From the NCBI GenBank assembly GCA_018711225.1, contig DVIP01000090.1:1-32891 (forward strand): DNA of 32,891 nucleotides, written 5' to 3'. Positions 1 through 8,195 of the stretch are shown piece after piece; the first letter of the stretch is position 1, and each line of letters opens with the position of its first letter. The translations under genes were made by a program, and so were the position numbers. The notes under the pieces were generated by a model, which saw only the letters and a list, made by a program, of their open reading frames with translations, was not told the origin of the DNA and did no database searches. This DNA comes from Candidatus Cryptobacteroides intestinipullorum (lineage in GTDB: Bacteria; Bacteroidota; Bacteroidia; Bacteroidales; UBA932).

Positions 1-38
1 CCGCAATAATCCCCGAAAACGCAGTTAGTCGCACATAA
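1..38. repeat. Left-edge copy of the 52-bp hairpin repeat
   Basis: This stretch matches the right three quarters of the tandem unit found at 1381-1531, including the shared block GAAAACGCAGTTAGTCGC. The left part of the unit, which would carry the matching GACTAAC arm, is cut off by the window edge, so more copies may lie upstream. With the array at 1381 it brackets the ATPase gene on both sides. Confidence 0.75.
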
Positions 39-40
39 AT

Positions 41-81
41 ATGTTTTTCGCTAAAAACATATTTACATTAAAAATGTTTTT
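41..81. repeat. Three alternating inverted 8-mers upstream of the ATPase gene
   Basis: ATGTTTTT (41-48), AAAAACAT (53-60) and ATGTTTTT (74-81) occur in series. The middle copy can pair with either neighbour, giving two mutually exclusive hairpins. The region is very A/T-rich, so chance is possible. It lies upstream of the predicted promoter and would act on DNA, or in a transcript entering from outside the window. Confidence 0.4.
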
Positions 82-105
82 TACAAAAATCATTTTTCAT
101 TTATT

Positions 106-135
106 TTTGTTTTTTACAGAAAACACATAACTTTG
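106..135 (+). promoter_or_regulatory. Predicted Bacteroidetes-type promoter of the AAA+ ATPase gene
   Basis: TTTG at 106-109 is followed after 18 bases by TAACTTTG at 128-135, which matches the -7 consensus TAnnTTTG. The spacing is one base shorter than the usual 19-21. Transcription would begin near 140, leaving a leader of about 15 bases before the ATG at 156. Confidence 0.6.
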
Positions 136-155
136 GAATATCTAAACAGCGGATT

Positions 156-1361
156 ATGGACAGATTATTCGAAAGGCATGATGAATACATAAATGCAGTC
201 CCTATGGATTTTATCAGGAATTTCATGGACACTATAAACTGGGACAGCAGGCTGATTTGCATAAAAGGCCCTAAAGGTGTAGGAAAATCGACGTTGCTTC
301 TGCAAAGGATAAAATCATGCTTTCCAGAAGGAGACAGACATGTCCTTTACTGCTCGGCAGATACGGGATATTTCGCCACACATACACTCGCCGACACTGC
401 AGATCAGTTTGTGAAGACTGGAGGCACTGCACTGTTCATCGACGAAATACACAAATATGAAGGCTGGAGCCATGAACTGAAAGAAATCCATGACCTGCAC
501 AAGGACCTGCACGTAGTAGTCAGCGGGAGTTCACTCATAGAAATGAACAACGGGAAAGCCGACCTTTCGAGAAGAATGGTAGAATATGAAATGCCCGGAC
601 TGTCATTCAGAGAATATATAGGATTGGAAACCGGGAACAAGTTCGACACGATCAGTCTGGAAAATCTGCTGGAAAATGCATCTGCATTCTGCAACGGGAT
701 AAAGCAGAAATGCCGTCCGCTGGAATATTTCAGACAATATCTTATATCCGGATATTATCCATTCTTTTTTGAAGACAGACCCACATACGGATTGCGTCTG
801 GAAAATATCGTAAACTACACTATAGACACGGAACTGACTTCACAGAGAAATATAGAGACAGGCAACACGCGGAAAATCAAAGCTCTGCTGCAGGTAATAT
901 CGGGGATGCTACCGTTTGAGACCGATATTGCCAAAATATCGAGAAATATAGGAATCCAACGGCTTACGACCCTGAAATATCTGAAAAGCCTGGAAGAAGC
1001 GAGAATAATCCGAAGGCTTTTTAGCGACCTGAGTACAACAAGTGACCTGCAGAAACCGGACAAGATTTTTATGGACAACACCAATCTGCTGCACGCTCTT
1101 TCACAAAGCCGTCCTGAAACCGGAACAGTCAGAGAAACTTTTTTCTGCAGCCAGCTTGCAGGTGCCGGACACTCCATAGAATACGGAGGACTCAAATCGG
1201 GGGATTTCAGGATAGATAAAAAATATATTATAGAAGTAGGCGGACGCGACAAAGGATTCAGTCAGGTGAAAAATGAAGAAAACGGTTATGTGGCCGCTGA
1301 TGATATTGATTCCGCAGTATTCCGGAAAATCCCGCTATGGGCATTCGGATTCCTGTATTAA
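156..1361 (+). CDS. AAA+ ATPase of the AAA_14/DUF4143-like class
   Basis: A 401-residue cytoplasmic protein with a P-loop GPKGVGKST at residues 38-46, a Walker B ALFIDE at 92-97 and a sensor-like SGSS at 123-126. This is the usual layout of the AAA_14 ATPases common in Bacteroidetes and archaea, whose cellular role is poorly defined. The C-terminal half resembles the DUF4143-type partner region: a helical, possibly winged-helix stretch around residues 240-290, then a beta-rich end with a D-x-n-E-V-G pattern (GDFRID, then IIEVGG) reminiscent of PD-(D/E)xK folds, with Gly where the catalytic Lys would sit. The start is supported by the promoter just upstream and by the family N-terminus. The gene reads more A-rich than the amino-acid genes later in the window and is flanked by hairpin repeats on both sides, which hints at transfer. 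The family call is fairly secure; the biological role is unknown. Confidence 0.8.
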   Translation: MDRLFERHDEYINAVPMDFIRNFMDTINWDSRLICIKGPKGVGKSTLLLQRIKSCFPEGDRHVLYCSADTGYFATHTLADTADQFVKTGGTALFIDEIHKYEGWSHELKEIHDLHKDLHVVVSGSSLIEMNNGKADLSRRMVEYEMPGLSFREYIGLETGNKFDTISLENLLENASAFCNGIKQKCRPLEYFRQYLISGYYPFFFEDRPTYGLRLENIVNYTIDTELTSQRNIETGNTRKIKALLQVISGMLPFETDIAKISRNIGIQRLTTLKYLKSLEEARIIRRLFSDLSTTSDLQKPDKIFMDNTNLLHALSQSRPETGTVRETFFCSQLAGAGHSIEYGGLKSGDFRIDKKYIIEVGGRDKGFSQVKNEENGYVAADDIDSAVFRKIPLWAFGFLY

Positions 1362-1380
1362 CCGCTGCGTATCATAAAAG

Positions 1381-1531
1381 ATGTCAGACTAACCACAAAA
1401 ATCGGCGAAAACGCAGTTAGTCGCGCACAAAAATGTCAGACTAACCGCAAAAAGCCGCGAAAACGTAGTTAGTCGCGCACAAAAATGTCAGACTAACTGC
1501 AATAATCGCCGAAAACGTAGTTAGTCGCGCA
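1381..1531. repeat. Three tandem 52-bp units, each with a GACTAAC/GTTAGTC dyad
   Basis: Units begin at 1381, 1433 and 1485 with exact 52-base spacing; the last is slightly shortened. Each holds GACTAAC, about 22 bases, then GTTAGTC. In the third unit the stem extends to 10 pairs with one G-T. The units differ at scattered positions, mainly between the arms. A related copy starts the window at 1-38. No unique spacers separate the units, so this is not a CRISPR array. Confidence 0.85.
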
Positions 1532-1568
1532 GGGAGTGGTTCCGTTCCGGGCAGGTTACTGATCCGTT

Positions 1569-1670
1569 CCGGCAGATTTGCAATCTGACGGCATAATTTC
1601 AGCCGGACTTGCAATCCGGCTGGACGTATGCGATGATACGGCTACCCGGTAACTGCAAATCCGGCTGTAT
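1569..1670. repeat. Palindromes with GATT-TGC-AATC core (two copies plus a half site)
   Basis: Copy one (1569-1591) has arms CCGGCAGATT and AATCTGACGG with one mismatch around a TGC centre. Copy two (1601-1621) has arms AGCCGGACT and AATCCGGCT with one mismatch around TGC. A half site, TGCAAATCCGGCT, follows at about 1654-1666. They belong to the same family as the palindromes at 3041, 12190, 21751 and 21783. I see no gene between 1362 and 1730, only these repeats, the 52-bp array and a terminator-like hairpin. Confidence 0.7.
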
Positions 1671-1692
1671 GAAAGTCATGACGGCGTGTCAT

Positions 1693-1735
1693 GGGGCTGT
1701 GGCAAAATTCGCATTTTAACAGCCCCTATTTTATT
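1693..1735 (+). terminator. Terminator-like hairpin between convergent genes
   Basis: GGGGCTGT at 1693-1700 pairs with ACAGCCCC at 1719-1726, with an inner AAAAT/ATTTT pairing. On the plus strand it is followed by TATTTTATT, so it could stop plus-strand transcription from the ATPase side. On the minus strand it begins five bases past the lipoprotein stop codon but has no U-run. Confidence 0.5.
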
Positions 1736-2987
1736 CGGCACGCTTGAATGTCATTTCAAGATAAGTCCATGGTGAAGTAGGTTTTTCGTCCACATACATA
1801 CCGAATTCTTCCATTTCAGGGAAGAAAGAATGTGAAACAAAGTCAAGAACATAAAAATCAAGAAGCTCTTCACCGGTTTCTTCATCTGTTATAAAATTGA
1901 CTCCCACATAAGCGACCTTATCCTCACTTACATCAGAAGAAGAAAAATACCTGTTCACGTTGTCCAGTTCAACCAACAGGACCTCTCCATTAAAATTCTC
2001 CCCAGATGTCTCCTTATTATAATAATAGCCTTGGTTAATATTGGAAACACCTATGAAATAATCCTTGAATGAAGACTCGAATGCAGGGGTGAATGTTCCG
2101 GCAGACAGATCGAATGTCATTCTGTCATTCTCATTGAATACCGGCACCTTATCTATTCCTGTATAATACTGGTCAAAGTACTGTCCGATAAAATATTCCT
2201 GGTCTGTAATGAGTTCTTTAATCACCCATTCGCCGTCCAGTTTTTCGAAGATAGGTCCTGCAAAAGTAATCTCAATCTTATAATTATCTCCTAAGTGAAC
2301 AGTTTCCGATTCCTTAAGGCGGAGGACAAGTTTGTCTTTCCCCTCCTCATACTGCAATCTGTTGACTACAAAAGACGCATCCAGTTCCCTGGCACCTATT
2401 TCGACTGATTCTTTCCCTTCGGCAAATTCGAAATTCACTCCACGCTCGGCAGTACTTTCATCTTCAACAACCTCAAACTCGACAGAAATCGGCCTATCCA
2501 TTCTCTTCAACGCACCTTTATCATCATACATCTGGACCGTAACAGTGGCATTATCCATTGCAATCATACTACTGCGCGAAAACGTCGCATATACTGTCAC
2601 CGGAGTCAGATCGAAAGACACCTCGGACAAATTACCGAGCCTGAAGCCATCCGGAGCTGAAATGGCAGCTGTCACGGATTTGTCATTGACAGTAGTAAGT
2701 GTAGTGACAGTAATCGTGGTCACAGGCGTTGCACCACCTATGATGAAAGCCTCATCCGATACTGAATAGTCGACGCCCTTTTCAGCATTTCCACTGAATG
2801 TCAGCGGCACGGTTACAGGGTCGGTTCCGTTATATCCTGTAGTCATAAGTGTCAGGGTAAAAACGCCGTCAGTATTGACTGGCTGTACGGCAAAACTCAC
2901 TGTCGGGATTTCCACAGTGTTGTCCGGCTCGCACGATACCATGAAAACGGTCATCGCGGCCATCATTGCAAATAATACTTTCTTCAT
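1731..2987 (-). CDS. SusD-associated outer-membrane lipoprotein with Calx-beta-like repeats
   Basis: A 418-residue exported lipoprotein. It starts with a basic, hydrophobic signal ending in MVSC, a signal peptidase II lipobox with Cys19 as the predicted lipidated residue. Two beta-sandwich-like segments follow, at about residues 25-130 and 133-245. They carry the phrases GVDYSV and GVNFEF that recall Calx-beta-type repeats. A distinct C-terminal region then starts at LDGEWVIKE and is rich in Tyr, Phe and acidic residues. The layout resembles accessory lipoproteins (DUF4984-like; this family name is not verified) that accompany SusC/SusD pairs and may hold substrate at the cell surface. It is the last gene of the operon, 143 bases after the small lipoprotein, and that gap is filled by 25-bp repeats. 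Confidence 0.7.
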   Translation of the reverse strand: MKKVLFAMMAAMTVFMVSCEPDNTVEIPTVSFAVQPVNTDGVFTLTLMTTGYNGTDPVTVPLTFSGNAEKGVDYSVSDEAFIIGGATPVTTITVTTLTTVNDKSVTAAISAPDGFRLGNLSEVSFDLTPVTVYATFSRSSMIAMDNATVTVQMYDDKGALKRMDRPISVEFEVVEDESTAERGVNFEFAEGKESVEIGARELDASFVVNRLQYEEGKDKLVLRLKESETVHLGDNYKIEITFAGPIFEKLDGEWVIKELITDQEYFIGQYFDQYYTGIDKVPVFNENDRMTFDLSAGTFTPAFESSFKDYFIGVSNINQGYYYNKETSGENFNGEVLLVELDNVNRYFSSSDVSEDKVAYVGVNFITDEETGEELLDFYVLDFVSHSFFPEMEEFGMYVDEKPTSPWTYLEMTFKRAE

Positions 2988-3040
2988 AATTCCTTATAAT
3001 TTGGTTGTTTTTGTCATATAAAATCTCCGGCTGGACCGGC

Positions 3041-3122
3041 GCAGGGATTGCAAATCCCTGCGAACGATAAACTTGCAAATCCCTGCAAACGACAGACTTA
3101 CAAATCCCTGCGGACGCCTTCA
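3041..3122. repeat. Palindrome followed by 25-bp tandem repeats inside the Sus operon
   Basis: A perfect palindrome (arms GCAGGGATT and AATCCCTGC around GCA, 3041-3061) leads into three units with 25-base period starting near 3048, 3073 and 3098. Each contains CAAATCCCTGC. Only the first unit has the left arm, so units two and three are half sites. The block sits between two co-directional lipoprotein genes. Confidence 0.8.
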
Positions 3123-3130
3123 AGCCGGAA

Positions 3131-3346
3131 TCAGTTGCCGGCAATATCGGCATTGTATTCATCCTGCAGGGCTTCGATTATATCCCTCTCATCCATCGAC
3201 AGATCCACAGGATCCGGCAGAATGAACTCCGTGGCATAACCGTCATTCATCGGCGGCAGTTCGCTGGCATTGTCGCACGAAACGAAAGACATCAGAAATA
3301 TTGCGGCAGCTCCGGCACAAACCGGTATTTTTGAAAACTTTTTCAT
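3131..3346 (-). CDS. Small lipoprotein between SusD and the larger lipoprotein
   Basis: A 71-residue protein if started at the internal ATG giving MKKFSK; the open frame begins three codons earlier. The signal sequence ends in MSFVSC, a good lipobox, leaving a short mature chain of about 47 residues that is acidic (DPVDLSMDERDIIEALQDEY). I recognise no domain. It lies 48 bases after SusD, on the same strand. Short lipoproteins of unknown role do occur within SusCD operons, and the lipobox plus operon position make this more likely a gene than a chance frame. It could be a surface accessory or a remnant of a longer lipoprotein. Confidence 0.6.
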   Translation of the reverse strand: MKKFSKIPVCAGAAAIFLMSFVSCDNASELPPMNDGYATEFILPDPVDLSMDERDIIEALQDEYNADIAGN

Positions 3347-3394
3347 ATCAGTCATTTTATCATTGTCATAAACCCGACATGCAGACCGGAGAAC

Positions 3395-4771
3395 TCACCG
3401 GACGTTATCATATCCCTCATTCTGCACCAGCCCATCCGTCAGAATCACATCGGCGATAGGCAGAGGGAACGTATACATGAACCTGTATGTCGTATATTTC
3501 CTGCCCTGGCGGTGCGTCCACATCTCCGGACGGCCGTTTCGTTTCAGCTCGAACCACCTGTCACCCTCCAGGAACAGCTCTTTCCGTCTCTCGCACAGAA
3601 TGGCATAAATCAGCGGAGTCAAAGCCCTTCCGCGGGCATCCACCTTTATATTATCTTCCTCATTCACAGGAGGCAGAGTCTCCATAGTATAGTCGGTGAC
3701 ACCGGTTATCCTGTTCCGGCGCAGCTCGTTCAACGCAGCCAAAGCATCTTCCTCCCGACCCTGATGATAATAGCTTTCCATGAGAATGCACTGCATCTCG
3801 GCACTTCTGAGACAGGCCAAAGGCTGCTTGGCAAAAGACCGGCGGCTTCCCAGCGAAAGACCGTACCTGATATCGCTGTCACCCTCCGCGAACAAGTCGA
3901 TGAACTGTCTGCTCACCGGTTTGCACTGCAGATACGAAACAGTCTCGGAATCTCCGCTGCCCACAGTACGGGTCGCACCCTTTACCAGCATATTGCCGGC
4001 CTTACCGCCTGATGTCTGTATCATGGACCTGTAAGCCTCCCCGCTGAGCAGAGGATACTTCTCCAGAACTGCAGAAGCATAGCTCGCAGCCTGTCCGTAT
4101 TCTCCCGCCCAGAAATAAAGCCGGGCCAGATACCCCTGCATCACGTCGCTGTCGAACATATAATCCTCATTGCTGATATTGCAGGATATGGCAGCAAGCA
4201 TGTCATCGGCGGCCTGGTCCACCGTTTCATAAAAAGACGAACGGATGACGCGGGCCTCCATATCGAAAACAGTCACGAGCGGCACTCCCAGCTTGCCCGA
4301 AGCATCCCCCTCGCATGGCTCGCAGAAATTGCGGAGAAGATTGTAATAGCATATCCCTCTCAAGGCATAAGCCAGCCCCTTCACGTCGGAAGCATCCTGG
4401 GAATTGTCTTCAGCCAGCCCGTCCAGCACGATATTGCAGTCCCTGATGACTTCGTAAAGGTCCGCATAAAGCACCTGCTTGTCCGACAGGTCATCACCCA
4501 CGTACAGGGGCACATAATTTCCTGACGGATACTGGGTCAGTCTGGACTCCAGGTCGTCCGCATAACATTCCAGATCCGCAATATACCCGACATCACCTAT
4601 GATGGTTTCCTCTCCTTCCTCTATCTGGTACAGGCGCGTCTGCAGAAGAGCAGAAAACTCTTCAGGCGTCTGTGGTATGGTCTGTCCGTAAGGCTTGATA
4701 TCCAGATATTCCGTACATGACACCAGGAAAATCATGGAAACCGCCGCCAACGCTATTGTCAATTTTTTCAT
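3395..4771 (-). CDS. RagB/SusD family nutrient-binding outer-membrane lipoprotein
   Basis: A 458-residue lipoprotein with signal peptide and lipobox FLVSC (Cys19). SusD proteins sit over the SusC barrel on the cell surface and deliver substrate to it. Family hallmarks are the N-terminal CTEYLDIKPYGQTIPQTPEEF, the TPR-like helical core (DVKGLAYALRGICYYNLLRNFCEP), the LARLYFWAGEYGQAASYA helix pair, and the C-terminal ERRKELFLEGDRWFELKRNG followed by FPLPIADVILTDGLVQNEGYDN. The start was moved inward 13 codons to MKKLTIAL, where the signal peptide begins. It follows SusC by 44 bases. The substrate cannot be read from SusD; the secreted S9 peptidase at the head of the operon points to peptides. 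Confidence 0.93.
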   Translation of the reverse strand: MKKLTIALAAVSMIFLVSCTEYLDIKPYGQTIPQTPEEFSALLQTRLYQIEEGEETIIGDVGYIADLECYADDLESRLTQYPSGNYVPLYVGDDLSDKQVLYADLYEVIRDCNIVLDGLAEDNSQDASDVKGLAYALRGICYYNLLRNFCEPCEGDASGKLGVPLVTVFDMEARVIRSSFYETVDQAADDMLAAISCNISNEDYMFDSDVMQGYLARLYFWAGEYGQAASYASAVLEKYPLLSGEAYRSMIQTSGGKAGNMLVKGATRTVGSGDSETVSYLQCKPVSRQFIDLFAEGDSDIRYGLSLGSRRSFAKQPLACLRSAEMQCILMESYYHQGREEDALAALNELRRNRITGVTDYTMETLPPVNEEDNIKVDARGRALTPLIYAILCERRKELFLEGDRWFELKRNGRPEMWTHRQGRKYTTYRFMYTFPLPIADVILTDGLVQNEGYDNVR

Positions 4772-4815
4772 TTTCCCTCCAATATTTAAATCAGGACAAT
4801 TTCCGTCCACAACAA

Positions 4816-7800
4816 TCAGAAACTGCAGCTAAGGCTGAAAGTAAACGACCGGCTCTGAGGATATACCGCACCGGGAGTCTCAGGGTCAATGCCGGAATAA
4901 TTGGTAAGAATGAACAGGTTGTTCATCAGGAAGCTCACGGTAAACGACCCCATCCTCATGGCCTTCACCCACTTGTCCGGCAGGTCGTATGAAAGCGACA
5001 CCGTACTCAGCTTGAAGTATGACACATCCTCCAGCATCACGCAGTCCGTAACCATATCCCTGGTATAAGGCTGCATCGCATCCAGATACTGACCGCTCGG
5101 ATCCGTTATCCTCGGACCGTATGCATCCACCAGACGCGGATAGCCGTCCGTGACAGGATTCGCCACAGTCCATCTGTGGGTCACATCCTTGCGCACGTTC
5201 AGATAACTCACATACAGGTCATTATACTGCGTGGATACAGGTTCATTGGCCGAACCTGAGCCGACATCATGCCAGCTCACGGGGCATTCGATATTGTTCA
5301 GCATCTTCCCTCCTATGGAGAAATTGCCGGCTATATTGAGCGACAGCCTCTTGTATGAAAAGGTAGTCGAAAGGCCGCCGGTCCACGGAGCATTGGACGT
5401 GCCTACATAATAAAGGTAATTCGTGAAGTCCCTGTAGTCCTCTATTGAGGATATCTGCGCATCAGGGCGTAATATGAACTTGTAAACTCCTGTCGCAGGG
5501 TCTATGCCGGAAGTCTTGCCGGTGAATATATGGCCCAGAGGATATCCCACATAATAGTCTCCGAAAATATTGCCTGTAGGCGAATCATACTTGGTCAGCT
5601 CGTTGTAGTTATACGCGGCATTGGCCGTAAGTCTCCAGCGGAAATGCTTGAACTTCAGCACAGTCGCCCCGAGCATGAGCTCCACTCCGTTGTTCACCTG
5701 TTCTGAGGTGTTGTAGCTCTGTGTCTCGAATCCGGTGCTTTCCGGCACCCTGACATTGGTAACCAGGTCCATATTGTGGTTCCGGTAATATGAAAATTCT
5801 CCGAAAATCCTGTCATTCACCAGGCCGAAATTCATTCCGACATTGAAAGTCTGGTTCTTCTCCCAGCGCAGGTGCGGGTTAGGCGGATTGCTTATCCTTC
5901 CAAGCCTGTAATATTCGTCTCCAGTATTCCTGAAATAGTCCAGATAATTCATGATAAGCACCGGATAGACAGACTGGTTCACCCCTCCGGTATATCCGAA
6001 TCCTGCCCTCAGGCTCAATGTGCTGATGACATTGGAAATCCCGCCCTGCATCCATGGCTCTTCGTCTATGTTCCAGGCGGCACTTCCCGACCAGTTCAGA
6101 TTGAACTGTTCGTCGCTTCCGAAATTGTTCGAACCGTCACTTCTTACCGTACCGCTGATTACGTATTTGTTCCTGAAAGTATAGGTCAGCGAACCGTAGA
6201 ACGATGCAAATGCCGTCTCGATAATGTTCTGGCCCACGCTTCCGTCCATCACTGCACCAAAGTTCACCAGATCCTCATAGTCATAGCCGCCTTCCGAATT
6301 TGTAGGCCACAGCGGAGTGGAATGGTTTCCCGTGACAGAGTCATAACCGTACCTCTTGGTAGCGACATTCTTCGCATACGAACTTCTGATTTCCGCACCG
6401 GCTATCGCGCTCAATGCATGGTCGGTGGCGAATGTCCGCGCATAGTTCAGCTGCCCTCTTAGCATGTATGAGGTATTGAACGTCGAAGACTGGGTTATGG
6501 AGCCGTACTTGCGCTGCGAAGTCATCGAATCCCCTTCGAACGGCCTGTCCATAAAGGCGGCATAAGTGTTCGGCCCGTTTATGTTCTCGGACATGTCCCC
6601 CGAATATGAGAATGACGCCAGCCCGGTAAAGGTGAGTCCCTTGGCAATATTAATAGTAGTATTGCCCTGGATGGTGAAAGTGGTCGAATTGGCCTCGCTC
6701 GAAGTCTCGTTTATCTCGCGCATGAGATTGAACCCGTTGTCCGGTATGGTGTTGCCGGCACCGCCATTGGTACGGCTTATGGTCAGATAAGTCTCGTCGG
6801 CACGGTAAGAGCCGTCGGCATTGTACAGCTGCTCATACGGATTGGCGAAATAGGCGTAGTCAAACAGGCTGACATTGTTCGAAGGAGAAAGGGCCTTCTG
6901 GTAGCTGAAATCTGTCTGTATGCCGAACTTTATCCATTTGGCCGGTCTGGAATCTATCTTGGCATTAAGACTGTAGCTCGTGGCGCTCGTCTTCTGCACC
7001 AGACCGTTGTTGTAATTGAACCCTCCGGAAACATAATATGTCATCTTGTCCGATCCTCCCGACACGGAAAGATAATGGCTGGTGGACACCGTATTCCTGA
7101 ACAATACGTCGAACCAGTCAGTAGTATGGGAGCCCAGTTCCTCTATATATGCGTTCTGTTCCTCAACGGACATGCCGGCGAAACGTCCGTAACCGGAACG
7201 GATCTGTCCCACGATACCTATCACCGGATAGCGCGCAGAAGTGTTGCCGGCCATCCTGTCTGCATAGCCTTCTGCAGAAAATTCGTCCCAGAGTTCCTGC
7301 TCCCAGGCGAGTTTTTCACTGGAGTTCATCAGATTCGCGTCCCTGGCAGGCTTGGTCTGCACCGTCACTGACCCCATGTAGCTGACGGAAGTCTTTCCCG
7401 CGCTTCCATGCTTGGTAGTGACGACTATGACACCGTTTGCCGCCTGCGAACCGTATATGGCGGCAGCCGCGGCATCCTTGAGGACCGTGATGGACTCGAT
7501 GTCGTTCGGATTGATATTGCCGATACCGGTGGCGAAAATGTTGTCGAAGTCACCGGACTGTATCTGGCTCATGTTCAGCTGCGGGGTATTCTTCTGCATG
7601 GGCACCCCGTCTATCACCCACAGAGGCTCCGCGTTTCCGGTAATCGTGTTCGTACCCCTGATTCTGACAGAAGCGGACGCTCCGGGACGCCCGGATGTCA
7701 TCTGCACGTTTACTCCGGCCAGCTTGCCCTGAAGAAGCTGGTCCACGGTCTTTAGCGGGGAGCCTTTAAGCTCTTCGGCACTCACCACGCCCACGGCGCC

Positions 7801-8181
7801 CGTACTCTTGCGGAGTTCCACCTGAGAATAACCGGTCACGACGACCTGATCCATCATCATGGCTTCTTCCTCAAGTACAATGTCATAGCGGGCCTTGTCC
7901 ACTTTTATGTCCCTGGACTCGAATCCGATACTGCTGAAGCGCAGCACGGAACCGATATCCACCGTGATGGAATAATCTCCGTCAATACCGGTGCTCACTC
8001 CTGTCATGGTTCCGGGAATCATCACCGAAACTCCCGGCAGCGGTTCTCCTTCCGTATCCGTCACGACGCCGCTGACCGTAATTCTCACCGCCTGTGCATA
8101 AGCTCCGGCGGAAAATACAGCCGCAATCGCAGAAATGAAAAGAGACACTATCCCTGTTTTCTTGAACTTTCCGAATTTCAT
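4816..8181 (-). CDS. SusC/RagA family TonB-linked outer-membrane transporter
   Basis: A 1121-residue outer-membrane beta-barrel. A signal peptide (to about residue 30, AGAYAQA) is followed by a carboxypeptidase-regulatory-like domain (about 36-105, VSGVVTDTEGEPLPGVSVM), a TonB-box-like segment MDQVVVTGY (110-118), and a plug domain with QLLQGKLAGVNVQ, SVRIRGTN and PLWVIDGVP. A long barrel ends in the aromatic terminus FTFSLSCSF, typical of BAM-inserted proteins. With the partner SusD it imports substrate using TonB-ExbBD energy. It lies 14 bases after the S9 peptidase gene and 44 before SusD, so the three are almost certainly co-transcribed. The length is normal for the family. No anti-sigma or hybrid two-component regulator gene is adjacent. 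Confidence 0.97.
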   Translation of the reverse strand: MKFGKFKKTGIVSLFISAIAAVFSAGAYAQAVRITVSGVVTDTEGEPLPGVSVMIPGTMTGVSTGIDGDYSITVDIGSVLRFSSIGFESRDIKVDKARYDIVLEEEAMMMDQVVVTGYSQVELRKSTGAVGVVSAEELKGSPLKTVDQLLQGKLAGVNVQMTSGRPGASASVRIRGTNTITGNAEPLWVIDGVPMQKNTPQLNMSQIQSGDFDNIFATGIGNINPNDIESITVLKDAAAAAIYGSQAANGVIVVTTKHGSAGKTSVSYMGSVTVQTKPARDANLMNSSEKLAWEQELWDEFSAEGYADRMAGNTSARYPVIGIVGQIRSGYGRFAGMSVEEQNAYIEELGSHTTDWFDVLFRNTVSTSHYLSVSGGSDKMTYYVSGGFNYNNGLVQKTSATSYSLNAKIDSRPAKWIKFGIQTDFSYQKALSPSNNVSLFDYAYFANPYEQLYNADGSYRADETYLTISRTNGGAGNTIPDNGFNLMREINETSSEANSTTFTIQGNTTINIAKGLTFTGLASFSYSGDMSENINGPNTYAAFMDRPFEGDSMTSQRKYGSITQSSTFNTSYMLRGQLNYARTFATDHALSAIAGAEIRSSYAKNVATKRYGYDSVTGNHSTPLWPTNSEGGYDYEDLVNFGAVMDGSVGQNIIETAFASFYGSLTYTFRNKYVISGTVRSDGSNNFGSDEQFNLNWSGSAAWNIDEEPWMQGGISNVISTLSLRAGFGYTGGVNQSVYPVLIMNYLDYFRNTGDEYYRLGRISNPPNPHLRWEKNQTFNVGMNFGLVNDRIFGEFSYYRNHNMDLVTNVRVPESTGFETQSYNTSEQVNNGVELMLGATVLKFKHFRWRLTANAAYNYNELTKYDSPTGNIFGDYYVGYPLGHIFTGKTSGIDPATGVYKFILRPDAQISSIEDYRDFTNYLYYVGTSNAPWTGGLSTTFSYKRLSLNIAGNFSIGGKMLNNIECPVSWHDVGSGSANEPVSTQYNDLYVSYLNVRKDVTHRWTVANPVTDGYPRLVDAYGPRITDPSGQYLDAMQPYTRDMVTDCVMLEDVSYFKLSTVSLSYDLPDKWVKAMRMGSFTVSFLMNNLFILTNYSGIDPETPGAVYPQSRSFTFSLSCSF

Positions 8182-8195
8182 AGGCGAAAATGATA

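Noticed and set aside
1381..1531. Regularly spaced repeats as a possible CRISPR array
   Set aside because: The units are contiguous 52-bp copies that differ by point changes. There are no unique spacers and no cas genes in the window.
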